A DNA stretch of 6,022 nt from assembly GCA_964562155.1 (NCBI GenBank), contig CAZLRU010000030.1, forward strand, positions 1 to 6,022. The letters are read 5' to 3'. Position 1 is the stretch's first letter; each line of letters starts with the position of its first letter. A model generated the notes under the pieces. That model was not told the origin of the DNA, made no database searches, and saw only the letters and a program-made list of their open reading frames with translations. The DNA comes from JAGOUY01 sp964562155 (lineage in GTDB: Bacteria > Patescibacteriota > Patescibacteriia > 2-12-FULL-60-25). The position numbers were made by a program, and so were the translations under genes. Shown one piece after another: positions 1 through 5,509 of the stretch.

Positions 1-444
1 CTTGTAAACGTCTGGGCGTCTCCTGATATAGGTTTGCAAAAACATCTTGGTCCTATCGATCTCATTATAGCTGCTGACCAAGGCGCGGCTCGGCGTGCGA
101 AAGCCTGTGCCAGCGCGCTCAAACACCCGCTTGTTATATTGGAAAAACATCGCGATAAAGACGGGGTGCAGACAAAGATTGCTGTTAAAGATGTGCGTCG
201 GATAAAAGAGAAACGATTGTTAATCGTCGACGATATCTCTGATACGGGTGGAACCTTGATTACGGCTTCCGCGATGCTACGCGAGCATGGGGCAGGACAT
301 GTCTCGGCGCTCGTTTCACATGTGCCGAGCCTTTCTGTTTTGCGAGAACGGGTAGGGGGTGTGTTGCCGGTTGAGGCCCTCCATGACCACGCAACACAAG
401 CCATTCAGCTATGCGCGGTAAAAGCCTTGATTCAGAGCCTCTGA
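1..444 (+). CDS. prs: Ribose-phosphate pyrophosphokinase-like protein, C-terminal part (5' truncated by window edge)
   Basis: The frame is open from the first base, so the gene begins left of the window; the TTG at 34 is just an internal codon. The 147 visible residues match the C-terminal half of the PRPP synthetase / type I phosphoribosyltransferase fold. Residues 8-35 read like the 'SPD.G...A...A' region (AADQGAARRAK), LEKHR (47-51) sits where the family has its KxR segment, and VDDISDTGGTL (76-86) is the PRPP-binding loop with the two acidic residues. Family knowledge: the enzyme transfers pyrophosphate from ATP to ribose-5-phosphate to make PRPP for nucleotide, His and Trp synthesis in the cytoplasm. 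The end (after about residue 120) lacks the usual 'SVAPLLAEAI' tail, and the LEKHR form recalls short archaeal-type enzymes more than E. coli Prs. It could also be a PRPP-synthetase-like phosphoribosyltransferase. The stop lies inside the oppositely oriented smr gene. Confidence 0.78.
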   Translation, partial: LVNVWASPDIGLQKHLGPIDLIIAADQGAARRAKACASALKHPLVILEKHRDKDGVQTKIAVKDVRRIKEKRLLIVDDISDTGGTLITASAMLREHGAGHVSALVSHVPSLSVLRERVGGVLPVEALHDHATQAIQLCAVKALIQSL

Positions 445-445
445 A
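431..445. repeat. Small inverted repeat spanning both convergent stop codons
   Basis: TTCAGA (431-436) and TCTGAA (440-445) are inverted copies with GCC between. The arms contain the TGA of the prs-like gene (442-444) and, on the other strand, the TGA of smr (432-434). As a hairpin it is short and has no U tract on either side, so it is a poor terminator. It is more likely a consequence of overlapping 3' ends than a signal. Confidence 0.4.
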
Positions 446-746
446 ACGCCACATACGTCACCGCCCCCACCTCGTCAATGCGAGTACTATCACGAAATTC
501 AGCCACCATCTTTGGATGAAGTTTTAGCCATTTATGAATGGCTTGTCGAAGCGTGCCAGACCCACGCCCATGGATAATACGAACAATCGGCTCACGATGA
601 TGCCAATGTGCATGTAAAAAATGTTCCAGCTCCCCCAACGCCATGGCGACGGTCACTCCATGCAAATCAAGCTCGGACGCTTGTCCGAGTTCCGCAGAGA
701 AAAAAAGGGGATCGAGTTTCGACACAAAAACAACACGGGTCGACAC
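432..746 (-). CDS. Small stand-alone Smr-domain protein
   Basis: This 104-residue protein starts at GTG (744-746); the next in-frame codons upstream run into a TAG at 759-761, so the start is well bounded. It is essentially one Smr domain: LDLHG at residues 26-30 and the IIHGRGSGTLR motif at 57-67, followed by the usual K.L/V-F segment to about residue 100. Family knowledge: Smr domains (C-terminal in MutS2, also stand-alone as in E. coli YdaL/SmrB) bind or cleave nucleic acids, with roles in DNA recombination control or cleavage of mRNA at collided ribosomes. The HGRG motif normally seen in active members is present. Residues 1-22 are a short N-terminal extension of no clear type. It is transcribed away from the Rieske gene (31-bp gap) and converges on the prs-like gene, overlapping it by 13 bp. 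No Shine-Dalgarno is visible. Which cellular substrate it acts on cannot be told. Confidence 0.85.
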   Translation of the reverse strand: MSTRVVFVSKLDPLFFSAELGQASELDLHGVTVAMALGELEHFLHAHWHHREPIVRIIHGRGSGTLRQAIHKWLKLHPKMVAEFRDSTRIDEVGAVTYVAFQRL

Positions 747-768
747 CGGGGTCGAGCACTACTATACT
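740..768 (+). promoter_or_regulatory. Sigma70-like promoter of the Rieske-nuclease-VKOR operon
   Basis: The -35 hexamer TCGACA (740-745, 5 of 6 to TTGACA) and the -10 hexamer TATACT (763-768, 5 of 6 to TATAAT) are separated by the ideal 17 bp. Transcription should start near 774-776, only 2-4 nt before the ATG at 778, so the message would be nearly leaderless. The -35 overlaps the GTG start codon of the divergent smr gene. The same A/T core gives TATAGT on the minus strand (766-761), a possible -10 for smr, but no -35 match is seen there. Confidence 0.6.
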
Positions 769-777
769 ACCTACCAT

Positions 778-1116
778 ATGTCCCACCCCTTTGGCGAGCA
801 AGGACCAGATGCATTTGTGAGTATTGGACGTGTCGAAGATTGGCAGGATCAACAGGTGCGTGAGATAAAGGTTCATAAAAAACCGATGTCTGTGGTACGT
901 CTTGGCGAACGTTTTTTTGCTTTAAACAGCATCTGTCCTCATATGGGCGGTCCCATGTCTTGCGGGCCCGTTTCCGATGGCAAGCTGCATTGTCCGTGGC
1001 ACGATTGGGCGTTCGATATTGAAACCGGCATGTCTCCCAATGGGCATTGCTTGACGCAATATCAAGTAAAGGTGGAAGACGGTGAAGTAAAAGTCGGATG
1101 GGTAGTGAAAAAATGA
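778..1116 (+). CDS. Small Rieske [2Fe-2S] ferredoxin-like protein
   Basis: The product is 112 residues. The cluster-binding motifs are clear: C53-P-H55 and, after 16 residues, C72-P-W-H75, i.e. C-x-H...C-x-x-H with a GxP-containing loop (GGPMSCGPVSDGK) between. Residues 11-50 and 92-110 supply the flanking beta strands. Family knowledge: small soluble Rieske proteins of about 100-115 residues act as electron carriers for dioxygenases or as NirD-like subunits. No oxygenase or nitrite reductase is present here, so its partner is unknown. There is no signal peptide or membrane segment, so it should be cytoplasmic. The frame is open upstream to an ATG at 643, but that extension lies inside smr on the other strand and looks non-coding. 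ATG 778 fits the domain start and the promoter. Its TGA overlaps the next gene's ATG (ATGA at 1113-1116), which shows translational coupling within an operon. Confidence 0.88.
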   Translation: MSHPFGEQGPDAFVSIGRVEDWQDQQVREIKVHKKPMSVVRLGERFFALNSICPHMGGPMSCGPVSDGKLHCPWHDWAFDIETGMSPNGHCLTQYQVKVEDGEVKVGWVVKK

Positions 1117-1748
1117 TCCATATGACCAAACGACAATGGTCTGTACTTGGAGGAGCGCTTCTTTCTCTGGTTGCGTGGCTCGTGAACAGTTACATGAGTC
1201 CGGTTGCTCCCACTCCCGTCCTCCCCGATGTCGTTGAGCAAAAAACGTCCCAGATCCTTGTCCAAACGAGCTCTTCTTCCTCAAAAGAAGGCGCTTCCCT
1301 TGCCGTGAGCTCAACGACAAATGCGCTTGTGCTGCATGTGATGGACGGCGATACGATTGAAGTTCAACAGGATGGTGAGTCCACGCCAAAAAAAGTCCGA
1401 TTCCTGGGAGTGAATACACCCGAGTCCGTTGATCCGCGCCGACCCGTTCAGTGTTTTGGGAAAGAGGCTTCAAATTTCACAAAACAGCTATTGAGCGGAA
1501 AACGAATCTTGCTTAAAGAAGATCCGTTGGCTGACGATCTGGATAAGTATGGAAGATCATTGCGGAATATCTTTCTCGATGACGGCACAGATGTGAATGC
1601 TCTATTGGTGAAAGGGGGCTACGCCTACGAGTATACTTCGTTTCCGCAAGATAAACGGCGCAAGCTAGAACTTAAGCGTTTGCAGGGAGAGGCGAAACAA
1701 GCCAAACGAGGCTTGTGGAATCCGGAAACCTGTGATGGGATGAAGTGA
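1113..1748 (+). CDS. Membrane-anchored thermonuclease (SNase-like) family protein
   Basis: Counting from ATG 1113, the protein has 211 residues. Residues 10-28 form a hydrophobic segment with basic residues before it, either an uncleaved anchor or a signal peptide. A low-complexity Ser/Thr/Pro linker follows (about 29-70), then an SNase domain (about 71-205). Catalytic-type residues by comparison with staphylococcal nuclease: D78/D80-T81 (VMDGDT), R96 (VRFLGVNTPE), E104 and R148 (DKYGR). The position equal to nuclease Asp40 is Asn101, as in many family members. Family knowledge: Ca2+-dependent phosphodiesterases that degrade DNA and RNA. With the anchor it should act outside the membrane, perhaps scavenging nucleotides (inference). 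The ATG overlaps the Rieske stop by 4 bp; in-frame ATGs at 1098 and 1122 are alternatives, and no Shine-Dalgarno decides between them. The VKOR gene follows after 6 bp. Confidence 0.88.
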   Translation: MIHMTKRQWSVLGGALLSLVAWLVNSYMSPVAPTPVLPDVVEQKTSQILVQTSSSSSKEGASLAVSSTTNALVLHVMDGDTIEVQQDGESTPKKVRFLGVNTPESVDPRRPVQCFGKEASNFTKQLLSGKRILLKEDPLADDLDKYGRSLRNIFLDDGTDVNALLVKGGYAYEYTSFPQDKRRKLELKRLQGEAKQAKRGLWNPETCDGMK

Positions 1749-1754
1749 TAAAGT

Positions 1755-2327
1755 ATGAAAAAACCCTCTCCTTTTCAGGCGCGCTTCATCATGGCGATCG
1801 CGAGTCTCATCGGACTCTTCGCCTCCGCTTATCTTCTCTATACCTACGTCTCCGGTGCACCGATCGCCTGTGGGTCTGGGAGTGGGTGTGATATCGTGCG
1901 TCTTTCAAATTGGGCGTGGACCTTTGGTGTGCCTCGCCCACTGCTTGGAGTGATTTTTTATGTGGGAATGTTTGGGGTGTTGGTAGCAAGAGTGGCAACC
2001 GACTGGCAGGCACGTTGGTTGTATCGGCTAACGATGGGCGCGGCTCTCCTTGGGTTTATCGAATCCGCCTTTCTTTTTTTGGTACAATGGCTTGATATTA
2101 ACGCCTTTTGTGTCTGGTGCCTCGCTTCTGCTGTGGCCGCGACGGTTATCGCAGTAGCTGCCTGGTTTGATCATGTAGAAGACCATCGCGCCGTTTCTGC
2201 CGAGCGGGAGCTCAAGTATTATTTTATTAGTCTTCTTGTCTTCACGCCCATCGCGTTCGCAACATTTGCCTACTTAATCCAGCCAAAAGACATCGAAGTC
2301 ATTCAGCAAATTCGCTCAAATGGATAA
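1755..2327 (+). CDS. VKOR-family (vitamin K epoxide reductase-like) disulfide-forming membrane protein
   Basis: The 190-residue integral membrane protein shows the full VKOR cysteine set: a loop pair C39 and C45 (CGSGSGC), Ser51 after it, and the active-site C119-V-W-C122 in a transmembrane helix. Hydrophobic helices lie at about 11-31, 62-82, 92-112, 117-137 and 155-175, giving five segments with a charged 138-154 loop. Family knowledge: bacterial VKORs reoxidise a DsbA-like thioredoxin-fold partner and pass electrons to a quinone, so exported proteins gain disulfides. Many bacterial VKORs carry a fused thioredoxin domain; this one does not, and no separate DsbA is in view, so the partner must be elsewhere. 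It is the last gene of the Rieske-nuclease-VKOR operon, and the terminator begins immediately after its TAA. The start is ATG 1755, 6 bp after the nuclease stop; no good Shine-Dalgarno is seen. Confidence 0.9.
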   Translation: MKKPSPFQARFIMAIASLIGLFASAYLLYTYVSGAPIACGSGSGCDIVRLSNWAWTFGVPRPLLGVIFYVGMFGVLVARVATDWQARWLYRLTMGAALLGFIESAFLFLVQWLDINAFCVWCLASAVAATVIAVAAWFDHVEDHRAVSAERELKYYFISLLVFTPIAFATFAYLIQPKDIEVIQQIRSNG

Positions 2328-2353
2328 AAAGAGCCCTCGTATGAGGGCTCTTT
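2328..2353. terminator. Bidirectional rho-independent terminator between VKOR and msrB
   Basis: AAAGAGCCCTC (2328-2338) pairs perfectly with GAGGGCTCTTT (2343-2353) across a GTAT loop, giving an 11-bp stem. On the minus strand the stem is followed by five U (complement of 2326-2330), which makes a strong terminator for the dipZ-msrA-msrB operon. On the plus strand only UUU follows, so it is weaker but probably still works for VKOR. It directly abuts the VKOR stop codon and lies 10 bp beyond the msrB stop. Confidence 0.88.
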
Positions 2354-2363
2354 ACGAAGGATC

Positions 2364-2750
2364 TTATTCCTTGCGAAGCGCTAAACAGACGGAGTTGATG
2401 CAGTACCGCTTCCCTCCGGCATCCCGCGGACCATCGTCAAAGACGTGCCCAAGGTGAGCGTGGCAATGTTTACAAACAACCTCCGTTCGTTTCATGCCAT
2501 GGCTGCTATCATCGCGCAGTTCGATATTCTCTAGATTGGCTGGTTCGGTAAAACTTGGCCATCCAGTTCCGGAATCAAACTTCGCATCGGATGAAAAGAG
2601 GGTGTTCCCGCAGACGGCGCACTGGTACAGTCCTTTTTCATGGTTGTTCCAATACTCGCCTGTAAACGGAGCTTCCGTCCCTTTTTGACGCGCGACCTGA
2701 TACAGCTCCTCCGAGAGTTCGGTATCAGGTTTCATGGCGGGCATAGACAT
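2364..2750 (-). CDS. msrB: Peptide-methionine (R)-S-oxide reductase MsrB, zinc-binding type
   Basis: From ATG 2750 the protein is 128 residues. It has the zinc-site pairs C44-A-V-C47 and C93-K-H-C96, the GTGWPSF motif (61-67), HLGHVFDDGP (99-108) and the catalytic C117 in RYCINS. Family knowledge: MsrB reduces the R epimer of methionine sulfoxide in proteins, with thioredoxin as the usual reductant. The site that holds the resolving cysteine in many MsrBs (GCGWPSF) is Thr62 here; C122, five residues after the catalytic one, is a possible substitute (inference). The frame extends up to a TTG at 2795 that would overlap msrA by 26 bp. ATG 2750, 19 bp after the msrA stop, fits the family's N terminus better; ATGs at 2744 and 2735 are also possible. 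No signal peptide is seen, so it should be cytoplasmic. It is the last gene of the dipZ-msrA-msrB operon. Confidence 0.93.
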   Translation of the reverse strand: MSMPAMKPDTELSEELYQVARQKGTEAPFTGEYWNNHEKGLYQCAVCGNTLFSSDAKFDSGTGWPSFTEPANLENIELRDDSSHGMKRTEVVCKHCHAHLGHVFDDGPRDAGGKRYCINSVCLALRKE

Positions 2751-2769
2751 ACGAGAAGAGAAAGATGAA

Positions 2770-3312
2770 TTATAGTTGACGCATGAGTTGTCCAAACCGT
2801 TCTTTTACTTTTTCCAGTTTAGGATTGATCACGAACTGACAGTAGGCTTGATCTGGATGATTCTGAAAGTAGTGGTGATGATATGCTTCCGCTTCGTAGA
2901 ACGTCTCGAGCGGAACGACTTCCGTAACGACCTTGCCTGTCGTACCGTCGGCATTGAGTGTGTTAATGAAGGTCTCAGCTTCCTGTTTTTGGTCATCACT
3001 CGTATAAAGGATAATCGAACGATACTGCGTACCCACGTCATTTCCCTGGCGATTAAGGGTAGTGGGGTTATGTGCCGCAAAGAAAACGGTCAACAGATCT
3101 TTGAAAGAAATAACGGCAGGATCGTATTCAATCCGTAATACCTCCGCGTGTCCCGTATCACCGGCACAGATATGTTCATAGGTTGGGTTCAGTGTTTGAC
3201 CGCCCGCGTAGCCAGGCATGACGGAAATCACGCCTCTGAGTTGTTCAAACACCGCTTCAATGCACCAGAAGCACCCACCACCAAAGATCGCTATTTGATA
3301 AGTTGAAGACAT
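2770..3312 (-). CDS. msrA: Peptide-methionine (S)-S-oxide reductase MsrA
   Basis: The 180-residue product starts at ATG 3312 and begins almost directly with the family's core. GGGCFWC (11-17) contains the catalytic C14, followed by GYAGG (34-38), the Y-E-H-I-C stretch (45-49) with Glu46, GHAEV (54-58) and NDVGTQYRS (91-99). C158, in AYCQFVINPK, is at the place of a recycling cysteine. Family knowledge: MsrA reduces the S epimer of methionine sulfoxide, complementing MsrB, with electrons from thioredoxin. There is no signal peptide. A TTG at 3330 would lengthen it by six residues and overlap the dipZ stop; the ATG leaves a 10-bp gap and is preferred. The upstream bases are pyrimidine-rich (TTTCTTCT) with no Shine-Dalgarno, so translation is probably coupled to dipZ. 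Confidence 0.95.
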   Translation of the reverse strand: MSSTYQIAIFGGGCFWCIEAVFEQLRGVISVMPGYAGGQTLNPTYEHICAGDTGHAEVLRIEYDPAVISFKDLLTVFFAAHNPTTLNRQGNDVGTQYRSIILYTSDDQKQEAETFINTLNADGTTGKVVTEVVPLETFYEAEAYHHHYFQNHPDQAYCQFVINPKLEKVKERFGQLMRQL

Positions 3313-3322
3313 AGAAGAAATG

Positions 3323-5029
3323 TTAGCCAAAGGTAAACGTATACGCTTTTAAACCGGGTTGTTCCACGGTCATCTCAAGGGTGTGCGGCCCTGAGGTGGT
3401 TGTGTCTTTGAGAAGATGATAGAGCCGTTCTCCTTGAATAATAACGTAGCTTTCGCCTTGTTCAATCTTAACATCATCTCCGGCTTGGGTCGCATCGAGG
3501 GCTTTGCCATCTCGATGCAGGATGACCTTGGTTGAGGTCGTTGCGCTTGCTACAAAGAAGATGTTATTCGCTCGATAGGTATAGGCGATCGAGGCACCAG
3601 ATTTGCTGGCTTCGGCATATTCAGGTTGAAACATCCAAGCCTCATTTAAGCGCAGTTCATTGCCAAGAGATGTATTACGCGCCGAGCCAAAATACGTTTC
3701 AGGACTAATCCCGCGGCCGGGCTGCATCGATGCAGTCTGAATAAGTCCTGTCGGAATCATACTTGTCGGCATGCGTTCATGCTCAGCTTTTTCCTTTAGG
3801 AGCTCTTGAATTTTTTTCTCGGTTTCATCATATCCGCCCTCTCCGATATGATCGTAGACGACGTACCCATCAATATCGATCAAATATTTGCGAGGCCAAT
3901 AATTATTGCCGTAGGCATTCCACGTTCCATAGTCGTTATCAAGCACGACAGGGAATTTGATCCCGTAGCGCGCCAATTCTTTTTTGACATTTTCCAGCTT
4001 GTGTTCGAACGCAAACTCTGGCGTGTGAATCCCAACGATCTCAAAACCTTGATCTTTATACTTATCATACCAAGCATTCAGATAGGGAAACGTTCGGATG
4101 CAGTTGATGCAGCTATAGGTCATGAAGTCGACCAGGATCACTTTTTTGCCAATCAGACGGCTGATCGTAAGCGGGTCCGTATTAACATACCCCGATGGAT
4201 TGGTGATTTCACGATAGCGAGGAAAAGGTTTGTTCATCCGAGCCAGGGCAGACGCATCCATTGGTGACGATGAAGCAGAGCTAATAGGCATCATGGCTTG
4301 CTTGTTAGGTTCGGCGCGTATCAGGAGGGATGTTTCAAGACCGGATGTTGGATAATACCCCTGCTGTACCAAATACGTTTGCAGATCCTTATCTTTCCCC
4401 GTCAAAATCAATACCCCCACGAGGATGAAGAGAATGCCAAGTCCGCGTTTGAACCAGCCACGCGGATCAGCAGCGAAGCGCGCCTGTTTGATAAATCGTT
4501 GACCAAGCAAGCTGATAAGAAGAAGTGTGAGAGATAATCCCAGCGCGTAGGCAATCAAGTAGATGATGCCCACCCCCACACTTCGTGGCAGGACCGTGGC
4601 AAGAATCAAGAAGTAGGTGGGAGAACAGCTTGAAAAGACAGGGCCTAGCGACACGCCCAACAGAACATCGCTCCATCGTCCACCTGTTTTAGCGGATTCA
4701 GACAACAGCTTATCGGAGCGATTGCTAAGCCCGAATTTTACGTTAAGCGCTTCCCACGTACCTGGAAACAGCGTGATAAAGCCAAAGCCCAAAATAATGA
4801 CGCCAGAGATGGTGCTCCAAACGGTCGCAGGAATATTGATGAAGAGCGTGCTGAATTTGAGGAGGATCGTAAATACGACAATCGCAAAGGCGAGTGAGCC
4901 GGTAATGATATATGGATTACGTGTATGGGTACCGACGGAGCCGCCGATGATAATCGGTAAGAGCGGAAGGACGCAGGGAGCGAGCACCGTCAAAATACCG
5001 GCGATGAAAGAGATGAGGAGAAGAGGCAT
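3323..5029 (-). CDS. dipZ: DipZ-like fusion: CcdA/DsbD-type membrane domain + thioredoxin-like domain + C-terminal beta domain
   Basis: The 568-residue protein has three parts. Residues 1-212 are a CcdA/DsbD-type domain with about six membrane helices (1-30, 41-62, 68-90, 121-145, 151-178, 193-212) and the paired cysteines C19 (LAPCVLPLLP) and C135 (SSCSPTY). After a linker, residues about 270-415 form a TlpA/AhpC-like thioredoxin domain with C307-I-N-C310 and the WPRKYLIDIDG strand carrying the cis-Pro (P379). Residues about 430-568 are a beta-rich domain like the C-terminal domain of mycobacterial DipZ. Family knowledge: CcdA domains take electrons from cytoplasmic thioredoxin and hand them to an extracytoplasmic thiol protein, here in the same chain. 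It may reduce exported proteins or support haem/thiol chemistry; the exact substrate is unknown. It heads the operon with msrA (10-bp gap) and msrB. The leader is pyrimidine-rich (CCTCC) and has no Shine-Dalgarno. Confidence 0.92.
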   Translation of the reverse strand: MPLLLISFIAGILTVLAPCVLPLLPIIIGGSVGTHTRNPYIITGSLAFAIVVFTILLKFSTLFINIPATVWSTISGVIILGFGFITLFPGTWEALNVKFGLSNRSDKLLSESAKTGGRWSDVLLGVSLGPVFSSCSPTYFLILATVLPRSVGVGIIYLIAYALGLSLTLLLISLLGQRFIKQARFAADPRGWFKRGLGILFILVGVLILTGKDKDLQTYLVQQGYYPTSGLETSLLIRAEPNKQAMMPISSASSSPMDASALARMNKPFPRYREITNPSGYVNTDPLTISRLIGKKVILVDFMTYSCINCIRTFPYLNAWYDKYKDQGFEIVGIHTPEFAFEHKLENVKKELARYGIKFPVVLDNDYGTWNAYGNNYWPRKYLIDIDGYVVYDHIGEGGYDETEKKIQELLKEKAEHERMPTSMIPTGLIQTASMQPGRGISPETYFGSARNTSLGNELRLNEAWMFQPEYAEASKSGASIAYTYRANNIFFVASATTSTKVILHRDGKALDATQAGDDVKIEQGESYVIIQGERLYHLLKDTTTSGPHTLEMTVEQPGLKAYTFTFG

Positions 5030-5048
5030 AGGAAAGAGTTAGGAGGAA

Positions 5049-5077
5049 CATGGCTTCAAAATAAGTATGAAGCCATG
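5049..5077 (-). promoter_or_regulatory. Leader hairpin upstream of dipZ
   Basis: CATGGCTTC (5049-5057) and GAAGCCATG (5069-5077) form a perfect 9-bp stem with an 11-nt A/T-rich loop. If transcription starts near 5083 as predicted, the hairpin occupies the 5' half of a roughly 54-nt dipZ leader and ends 19 nt before the ATG. No U tract follows, so it is not a standard terminator. It may stabilise the mRNA or affect initiation (inference). Confidence 0.5.
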
Positions 5078-5083
5078 ACGAAT

Positions 5084-5118
5084 ATGTAAAGTATACTTTA
5101 CATTCGAAAACAGCACAA
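5084..5118 (-). promoter_or_regulatory. Candidate dipZ promoter with overlapping 20-bp perfect palindrome (possible operator)
   Basis: ATGTAAAGTATACTTTACAT (5084-5103) is a perfect palindrome. On the minus strand it contains TATACT (5095-5090), which can serve as a -10, and TTGTGC (5118-5113) lies 17 bp upstream as a weak -35 (3 of 6). Transcription would then start near 5083 and run into dipZ. A repressor bound to the palindrome would block RNA polymerase. The 70-residue HTH protein encoded just upstream is the obvious candidate, but nothing in the sequence proves it. Confidence 0.5.
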
Positions 5119-5140
5119 GGGTTAGGTTGCTTGAAAGATA

Positions 5141-5509
5141 TTACCCTTTCGCTTGCGTATACCAGCGTGTAGCTAGTTTTGAAATAACCATGCCAATCAA
5201 GGTCACCACCAACCATGAGTCGAGCTCGTGTCGTACGGTTTGTAAAATAATACCAGCCACCAACAACCCCGCTCCAACCAAAAACCCATTTCTTCCCGCC
5301 GTGAGACGATGTTGATTCTCGCGTTCATCGCGAGCCTCTTCCTTCCAAATAAACACCGCAAATGAAACAAACACGGCGACAAAAGCAACAAGCACAAACG
5401 AGCTTGCCATCATCGGCATCCAAATGGTTTGTAAGGGCTGAAAACAGAGCGCGGCTAGGAGAATAAGGAGAAAAGCCAGCAAGGGTTCGGTAAAGGAATT
5501 ATTTTTCAT
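5141..5509 (-). CDS. Small four-TM membrane protein paired with HTH regulator (DUF2178-like)
   Basis: The 122-residue product has predicted membrane helices at about 8-23, 33-55, 75-92 and 98-115. A charged cytoplasmic-type loop between helices 2 and 3 carries KEEARDERENQHR (56-68). A DER(E) motif after the second helix is seen in DUF2178/DUF3796-type proteins, which often lie next to small Xre regulators; I assign it to this kind by resemblance only. The chosen start is ATG 5509, overlapping the regulator's stop by 11 bp, so the two are translationally coupled. The frame stays open to 5608, but that extension lies within the HTH gene and looks non-coding. The role is unknown: it may sequester or sense for the regulator, or be the protein the regulator controls. 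dipZ follows 111 bp downstream on the same strand. Confidence 0.8.
   Translation of the reverse strand: MKNNSFTEPLLAFLLILLAALCFQPLQTIWMPMMASSFVLVAFVAVFVSFAVFIWKEEARDERENQHRLTAGRNGFLVGAGLLVAGIILQTVRHELDSWLVVTLIGMVISKLATRWYTQAKG

Noticed and set aside
761..766. TATAGT as a -10 box for smr
   Set aside because: The hexamer is good but the matching -35 positions read GGGGTG or similar and there is no extended -10, so I did not list it as a separate promoter.
643..777. Longer Rieske protein starting at ATG 643 (157 residues)
   Set aside because: The added 45 residues are antisense to the smr coding sequence, have no Rieske-like features, and the promoter at 740-768 lies inside them. ATG 778 fits the domain.
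922..1473. 183-residue minus-strand ORF opposite the Rieske and nuclease genes
   Set aside because: Arg/His/Ser-rich with no recognisable motif, and fully antisense to two confident genes.
3806..4267. 153-residue plus-strand ORF opposite dipZ
   Set aside because: Antisense shadow of the thioredoxin-like part of dipZ, with no motif of its own.
4617..5042. 141-residue plus-strand ORF opposite the CcdA-like part of dipZ
   Set aside because: Shadow of the membrane-helix codons; no family resemblance and no start signal.
5084..5106. Palindrome as a terminator for the HTH/membrane-protein genes
   Set aside because: The stem would be A/T-rich and no U tract follows on the minus strand, so an operator is more likely.
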